From the NCBI GenBank assembly GCA_029552545.1, contig JAKPDO010000043.1, positions 1-64,000 on the forward strand: a stretch of 64,000 bases of DNA, written 5' to 3'. A model generated the notes under the pieces. That model saw only the letters and a program-made list of their open reading frames with translations. It did no database searches and was not told where the DNA came from. Source of the DNA: Planctomycetota bacterium. GTDB lineage: Bacteria; Planctomycetota; Phycisphaerae; Sedimentisphaerales; Anaerohalosphaeraceae. Positions 60,424 through 64,000 of this stretch are shown here, piece by piece (the stretch's first letter is position 1; each line of letters opens with the position of its first letter). The translations under genes were made by a program, and so were the position numbers.

Positions 60424-61458
60424 ATGAAATCATCCTTTTCTTGTCTGCATTTCCTGTTGTTGGTGTTTGTCATCAGTGCGGTCATTTCTTTGCCGGCTTC
60501 GGCACAGACAGCCGGAACCGGAGGACCCGGCAGAGGACTCTGGGGGGATTGGGAGCTGAAGGTCAAATTTGAGGACCGCGAAATGGATGCCTTGGTGTCC
60601 TTCAGCCGAGACGAGAACGGCAATCTGATTGGTGACTGGGTCAGTTTCTGGGGAGTGGCCGAACTGAAGGACATCCAGTTTGAGGATGGAAAGCTTCGTT
60701 TTGAGCAGATTGCCCGGTTTCGCGGGGAAGAATATCGGTCAAAATTTTCCGGCACAGTCGAAGAGGATAAACTGTCCGGAACCCTTTCAGGCGAGCGGGG
60801 AGATTCGGAAGTCACAGGCCGTCGGCTTCCGCGCATTCCGAGGGCGGTCGGGACGTGGAATCTCAAATACAAAGTCGGTGAACAGGATGTTGAAGCCAAA
60901 CTGATTATTCAGCAGGATAAAGAGGGCAATCTGACCGGACAATGGCAGTCGGCTCCGGTTGAGAGCGAAGTATCGGATGTGAAGTATGAACGCGGGACCC
61001 TTACGCTCAAGCGAAAAATCAAGATGGGCGACCGTCAGATGGATACGACTTTTGAAGGAACCATCGACCGCCAGAGCGGGCTGCTCAAAGGAACGCTGAA
61101 ATCGGAAATGGGGGATATTGCTGTGGAAGGAAGCCGCTTTGGGGAAGCCCTGATCGGCAGCTGGGACCTGGAGATTGTTACAGAGCAGGGACCTTACAAG
61201 CAGCGGCTGCGTGTGAATCCGGACCTGAGCGGTCTGTATGGAACACTCCCGATTGAAAAGATTGAGTTTGACGGAACGAAGGTTTCCTTCAAGGCCAAAC
61301 GGGAATTCGGAGAACGGACGTTTGAAATCAGCCTGGAAGGCAAACTGGCGGATTCGAAACTGACCGGCCAAATTACGACGATGCGCGGCACCCAATCATT
61401 CGAAGGGCGAAAGATTGTCCGTGCTATGGGGCGTCCGGCTGGTGCCCTTCCGAATTGA
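60424..61458 (+). CDS. Secreted protein with three tandem beta-rich repeats, unknown function
   Basis: This 344-residue protein has a signal peptide ending near SLPASAQT (about residue 26). Three repeats of about 90 residues follow, starting near GLWGDWELKV, AVGTWNLKYK and LIGSWDLEIV. Each has the pattern W-x-L then NL-G, D-x-x-F/Y-E-x-G-x-L, F-G-x, GTL/GQI. The alternating polar/hydrophobic strands suggest calycin-like or lipocalin-like beta structures. No family is named with confidence. The GGAGGG site is 6 bases before the ATG, and an intrinsic terminator lies 16 bases after the stop. Confidence 0.75.
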   Translation: MKSSFSCLHFLLLVFVISAVISLPASAQTAGTGGPGRGLWGDWELKVKFEDREMDALVSFSRDENGNLIGDWVSFWGVAELKDIQFEDGKLRFEQIARFRGEEYRSKFSGTVEEDKLSGTLSGERGDSEVTGRRLPRIPRAVGTWNLKYKVGEQDVEAKLIIQQDKEGNLTGQWQSAPVESEVSDVKYERGTLTLKRKIKMGDRQMDTTFEGTIDRQSGLLKGTLKSEMGDIAVEGSRFGEALIGSWDLEIVTEQGPYKQRLRVNPDLSGLYGTLPIEKIEFDGTKVSFKAKREFGERTFEISLEGKLADSKLTGQITTMRGTQSFEGRKIVRAMGRPAGALPN

Positions 61459-61474
61459 TTTCTGCAAAGCAGGA

Positions 61475-61509
61475 AGGTCTGCTGACCGATGTGTCAGCAG
61501 ACCTTTTTT
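61475..61509 (+). terminator. Rho-independent terminator after the repeat protein
   Basis: A perfect 12-bp stem (61475-61486 with 61493-61504) has a 6-base loop and is followed by a T run to 61509. It separates the repeat-protein gene from hemA. Confidence 0.93.
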
Positions 61510-61552
61510 ATGCGCCGTTGATTTCTCCGGTTTTCTCTGCTAAACTGCCGCT

Positions 61553-62836
61553 ATGAAGCTTGTTTGCTGCGGTGTCAGTTTTCGTGATGCTCCCTACGAA
61601 GCGAGGGAAAAACTGGCTTTTTCGGAAGAACAGCAGCGGCATCTGCTGCGCGGCCTTCTGCGGACCTCCGGAGTTTATGAAGGGCTGATTCTCTGCACCT
61701 GCAATCGAACGGAGCTTTATCTGACCGTGGAGAAGACCGCCGACAGTGCAGGATTGCTGGAAGAAGTGATTCGGGGGATGGACCCTTCCGCCGCCGACTC
61801 CTGGCACCGTTATGCAAAAGAATATATTGGGGCAAAGGCTGTAGAACATCTTTTCGCCGTAGCCGCCGGACTGGATTCTCAAATGCTCGGTGAGCATCAG
61901 ATTATCAGCCAGCTGAAGGCGGCATATGCCCTGGCCAATGAAGAACAGACTACACGCTACCTTTTTCATCGGCTGTTGCATCGGGCGTTTCGCGCGTCCA
62001 AAGAGGTGCGCAGCCGGACAATCCTTCAGTCCGGAACCATTTCGCTGGGGGCGGCGGCGGTCGAGCTGGCCTGGAAAGAAATGTCCCTGCCGGGGGCTAA
62101 AGTGCTCCTGCTGGGAGCCGGCGAGAATGCGGAGTTGGTGGGCCGTCTTTTGGTGAAGGTCGGAATCGGTCAGTTGTGGATTGTCAGCCGGCGGCTGGAA
62201 TCCGCCCGTCAGCTGGCCGCTGCGCTTCGGTTCGGACAACCGGCGGAGTTTGCTTCGCTGGGGGATTTGCTGGGGCAGGCTGATTTGGCGGTCTGCACGA
62301 CAGCTTCGCCGACCCCGCTGATTACGGCCGCTGAGCACTCCTATCTGCTCGCCCAGCGAAGCCGGCCGATTCTGATTCTCGATTTGGCAATGCCCAGAGA
62401 TGTGGACCCGGCTCTGGGACAGATTGCTCAGGTTCACCTGTTTAATCTGGATGATTTGAACCGACAGACGGAGGCGAGCCGTTCTATCCAGGTTGAACAG
62501 ATTCAGCTGGCTGAGCGGATTGTCGCAGAACAGGCTCAGCAGTTTATGGCCTGGCTGGATTCGCTTCAGACAGCGGAGCTCATCAGCGAATTATCCTCCC
62601 GCTACAGGCAGCTGGCTCAAAAAGAAGCCCGACGCTATCAGCGGTATTTCAGCAAGTCGGAACACGCCCAGCTTCAGCGGTTTGCCGAATCGCTGGCCCG
62701 CAAGATTCTGCACGGCCCGATTTCCTATCTTAAGCAGTGCGGCGGGGAAGAACCTTCGGCGGATTTGTTGGGCGTACTGGATGTGGTGCGGAAGATGCTG
62801 CTGGAAGACCCACCGAAAAAGAGAAAAAAGGAATGA
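61553..62836 (+). CDS. hemA: Glutamyl-tRNA reductase
   Basis: HemA reduces Glu-tRNA to glutamate-1-semialdehyde, the first step of C5-pathway tetrapyrrole synthesis. The 427-residue protein has the nucleophile Cys in LCTCNRTELY (about 50), FAVAAGLDSQMLGEHQI, the NADPH-binding VLLLGAGENAELVG (about 183-196), and the helical dimerisation domain. Its stop overlaps the hemC ATG. An intrinsic terminator just upstream isolates it from the repeat-protein gene. Confidence 0.96.
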   Translation: MKLVCCGVSFRDAPYEAREKLAFSEEQQRHLLRGLLRTSGVYEGLILCTCNRTELYLTVEKTADSAGLLEEVIRGMDPSAADSWHRYAKEYIGAKAVEHLFAVAAGLDSQMLGEHQIISQLKAAYALANEEQTTRYLFHRLLHRAFRASKEVRSRTILQSGTISLGAAAVELAWKEMSLPGAKVLLLGAGENAELVGRLLVKVGIGQLWIVSRRLESARQLAAALRFGQPAEFASLGDLLGQADLAVCTTASPTPLITAAEHSYLLAQRSRPILILDLAMPRDVDPALGQIAQVHLFNLDDLNRQTEASRSIQVEQIQLAERIVAEQAQQFMAWLDSLQTAELISELSSRYRQLAQKEARRYQRYFSKSEHAQLQRFAESLARKILHGPISYLKQCGGEEPSADLLGVLDVVRKMLLEDPPKKRKKE

Positions 62837-63753
62837 GACCGCTCCGTGCAGCCACACGCGGTTCGAAACTGGCCCTAATTCAGACCCAGCGGGTGATTGA
62901 TGCCCTGCAAAAGGTCTGTCCGGGATTGTCTGTGGAGATGCAAATCCTCCGGACACAGGGCGACCAGCAGGCGGATGCTCCTTTGTGGAAACTGGAAGGC
63001 AGCGGTTTTTTTACCGCCCGGCTTCAGCAGGCGCTGCTGGAAGGGACGGCGGATTTTGCCGTTCACAGTTTCAAGGATTTGCCGACGCAGACGCCGGATG
63101 GCTTGTGTATTGCGGCGGTGCTGGAGCGGGATTTTCCGGAGGATGTTCTGCTGGCCCGCACGCCCATTCGGAACCTTCAAGATCTGCCGCCGTCGGCCTG
63201 CGTGGGGACTTCGAGCATTCGCCGGCAGGCGCAGATTCTTCGATTACGGCCCGATATCCGGGTCGAGCCGCTTCGAGGTAATGTTGAAACCCGTCTGCGA
63301 AAACTTGAAGAAGGACGCTATGATGCCGTCATTCTGGCTCGTGCCGGACTGGAGCGGCTTGGGATAACCGGCTGGAACGGGCTGATATTGGACCCACTGG
63401 ATTTCCTGCCGGCACCGGCGCAGGGAGTCATTGCGGTCGAGATTCTTCGAGAAAATGAGCGTTTGTTCGAATTGCTCCAAATGATTCATCATTGTCCGAC
63501 GGCGGCGGCGGCCCAGGCGGAACGCCGGATTCTGGCTCGACTTCATCCCGGATGCCATGCGCCGGTCGGGGCCTATGCGACGATAGAAAACGAGCAGATT
63601 ACGCTGACGGCGTTTGCATCGGGTCCGCAGGGGCATCCTTTCCTGAAAGAGCGGATTTGCGGGCCGGTCCGGAATGCGGTAGAATGGGCGGATTGTCTGG
63701 CCGAGCGGCTGATTGAGCAGGGGGCTCTGGAGATTTTAAAAACGAATGCATAA
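62833..63753 (+). CDS. hemC: Porphobilinogen deaminase (hydroxymethylbilane synthase)
   Basis: HemC joins four porphobilinogens into hydroxymethylbilane. The 306-residue protein starts [21 protein letters not shown]. It has [20 protein letters not shown], the Arg-rich substrate site [33 protein letters not shown], and the dipyrromethane-cofactor Cys in [12 protein letters not shown]. The ATG overlaps the hemA stop by 4 bases, and the cobA ATG lies inside its 3' end. Confidence 0.96.
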   Translation: MRPLRAATRGSKLALIQTQRVIDALQKVCPGLSVEMQILRTQGDQQADAPLWKLEGSGFFTARLQQALLEGTADFAVHSFKDLPTQTPDGLCIAAVLERDFPEDVLLARTPIRNLQDLPPSACVGTSSIRRQAQILRLRPDIRVEPLRGNVETRLRKLEEGRYDAVILARAGLERLGITGWNGLILDPLDFLPAPAQGVIAVEILRENERLFELLQMIHHCPTAAAAQAERRILARLHPGCHAPVGAYATIENEQITLTAFASGPQGHPFLKERICGPVRNAVEWADCLAERLIEQGALEILKTNA

Positions 63754-64000
63754 ATCCAAAATCTATTTTGTAGGGGCGGGGCCGGGAGACCCGGCACTGA
63801 TTACCCTGCGCGGGGCGCAGCTTCTCCGTCAGGCCGACTGCGTGATTTACGACGGCCTTGTCAATGAGGTTCTTCTGGAGGACTGCCGGCCAAACTGCGA
63901 ATGCCTCTGTGTCCGCAAGCGAACAGGGGAAAAACCTTTTACGCAGGAGCAAATTAATCAGCTGCTGGTTGAAAAAGCTGCTCAATACAGGACCGTTGTA
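63746..64000 (+). CDS. cobA: Uroporphyrinogen-III C-methyltransferase (partial)
   Basis: The first 85 codons are seen; the gene continues past the right edge. The sequence [20 protein letters not shown] followed by [13 protein letters not shown] is the start of the SUMT/CobA methyltransferase, which methylates uroporphyrinogen III at C2 and C7 for siroheme or cobalamin. In related genomes this part is often fused to HemD, which cannot be judged here. The start overlaps the hemC stop by 8 bases. With the precorrin-2 dehydrogenase it supports siroheme synthesis. Confidence 0.92.
   Translation, partial: MHKSKIYFVGAGPGDPALITLRGAQLLRQADCVIYDGLVNEVLLEDCRPNCECLCVRKRTGEKPFTQEQINQLLVEKAAQYRTVV

Noticed and set aside
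1..64000. CRISPR arrays, insertion sequences, prophage or integrative elements
   Set aside because: No regularly spaced repeats, transposase, integrase with att repeats or phage genes were found. The only recombinase is a Xer-type housekeeping enzyme.

Overview
The window is a bacterial chromosome segment of roughly 55% GC, densely packed with genes on both strands. The gene set points to Planctomycetota, most likely class Phycisphaerae. The indicators are an ECF sigma / FecR / prepilin-like trio, a TraR/DksA-type protein with a half-lost zinc finger, a small Lys/Ala-tailed histone-fold protein, and a PilM-PilN fusion followed by large Gly/Pro/Met-rich pilus-type proteins. This placement is inferred from gene content only. 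No phage, insertion sequence, CRISPR array or rRNA was found. One tRNA (Arg, anticodon CCT) is present.

Layout. 1-2500 (-): an ECF sigma factor, its FecR-type membrane partner and a prepilin-like protein cut by the window edge. 2650-8929 (+): tRNA-Arg, coaE, rho (with a terminator), valS and a bifunctional-nuclease-domain gene. 8886-10505 (-): a TPR protein and lspA under a consensus sigma-70 promoter. 10748-21644 (+): gpmI, mutL, a BtuFCD-like ABC importer, a DksA-like protein, yacG, an unknown membrane protein and a nucleotide-sugar dehydratase. 21684-29895 (-): xerC-type recombinase, a small unknown gene, then a run leuS / CYTH / lipid kinase / kdsA / radical SAM, and a DUF434 protein. 29993-35504: an RNase Z-like gene (+), then a glycogen or alpha-glucan cluster on the minus strand (GT4 synthase-like, GH57, debranching enzyme). 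35700-37052: the histone-fold gene with its own promoter, 5' stem-loop and terminator, plus two small conserved genes. 37049-43175 (-): the trp operon trpE-G-D-F-B-A, which lacks trpC. 43240-48722 (-): a HAD phosphatase, carB and mtaB. 48813-54752 (+): pilus-type operon. 54867-55925 (+): a GntR regulator with its palindrome, a truncated ABC ATPase and a zinc-ribbon membrane protein. 55920-64000: sixA and a siroheme dehydrogenase (-), a fumarase beta-like subunit and YchF-like GTPase (+), MipA/OmpV (-), azoreductase, a triple-repeat secreted protein, then hemA-hemC-cobA running off the end (+).

The clearest regulatory discovery is upstream of trpE. A good promoter is followed, almost without a 5' leader, by a 17-codon leader peptide with tandem Trp codons. 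Then come mutually exclusive stem-loops and an intrinsic terminator: a complete transcription attenuator of the enterobacterial type. The second highlight is the 74-residue histone-fold protein. It keeps the Arg/Asp spacing of the archaeal histone clamp but ends where helix 3 would begin. The third is the PilM-PilN fusion with two unfamiliar partner proteins. Protein families were recognised by eye from motifs, and no database search was run.
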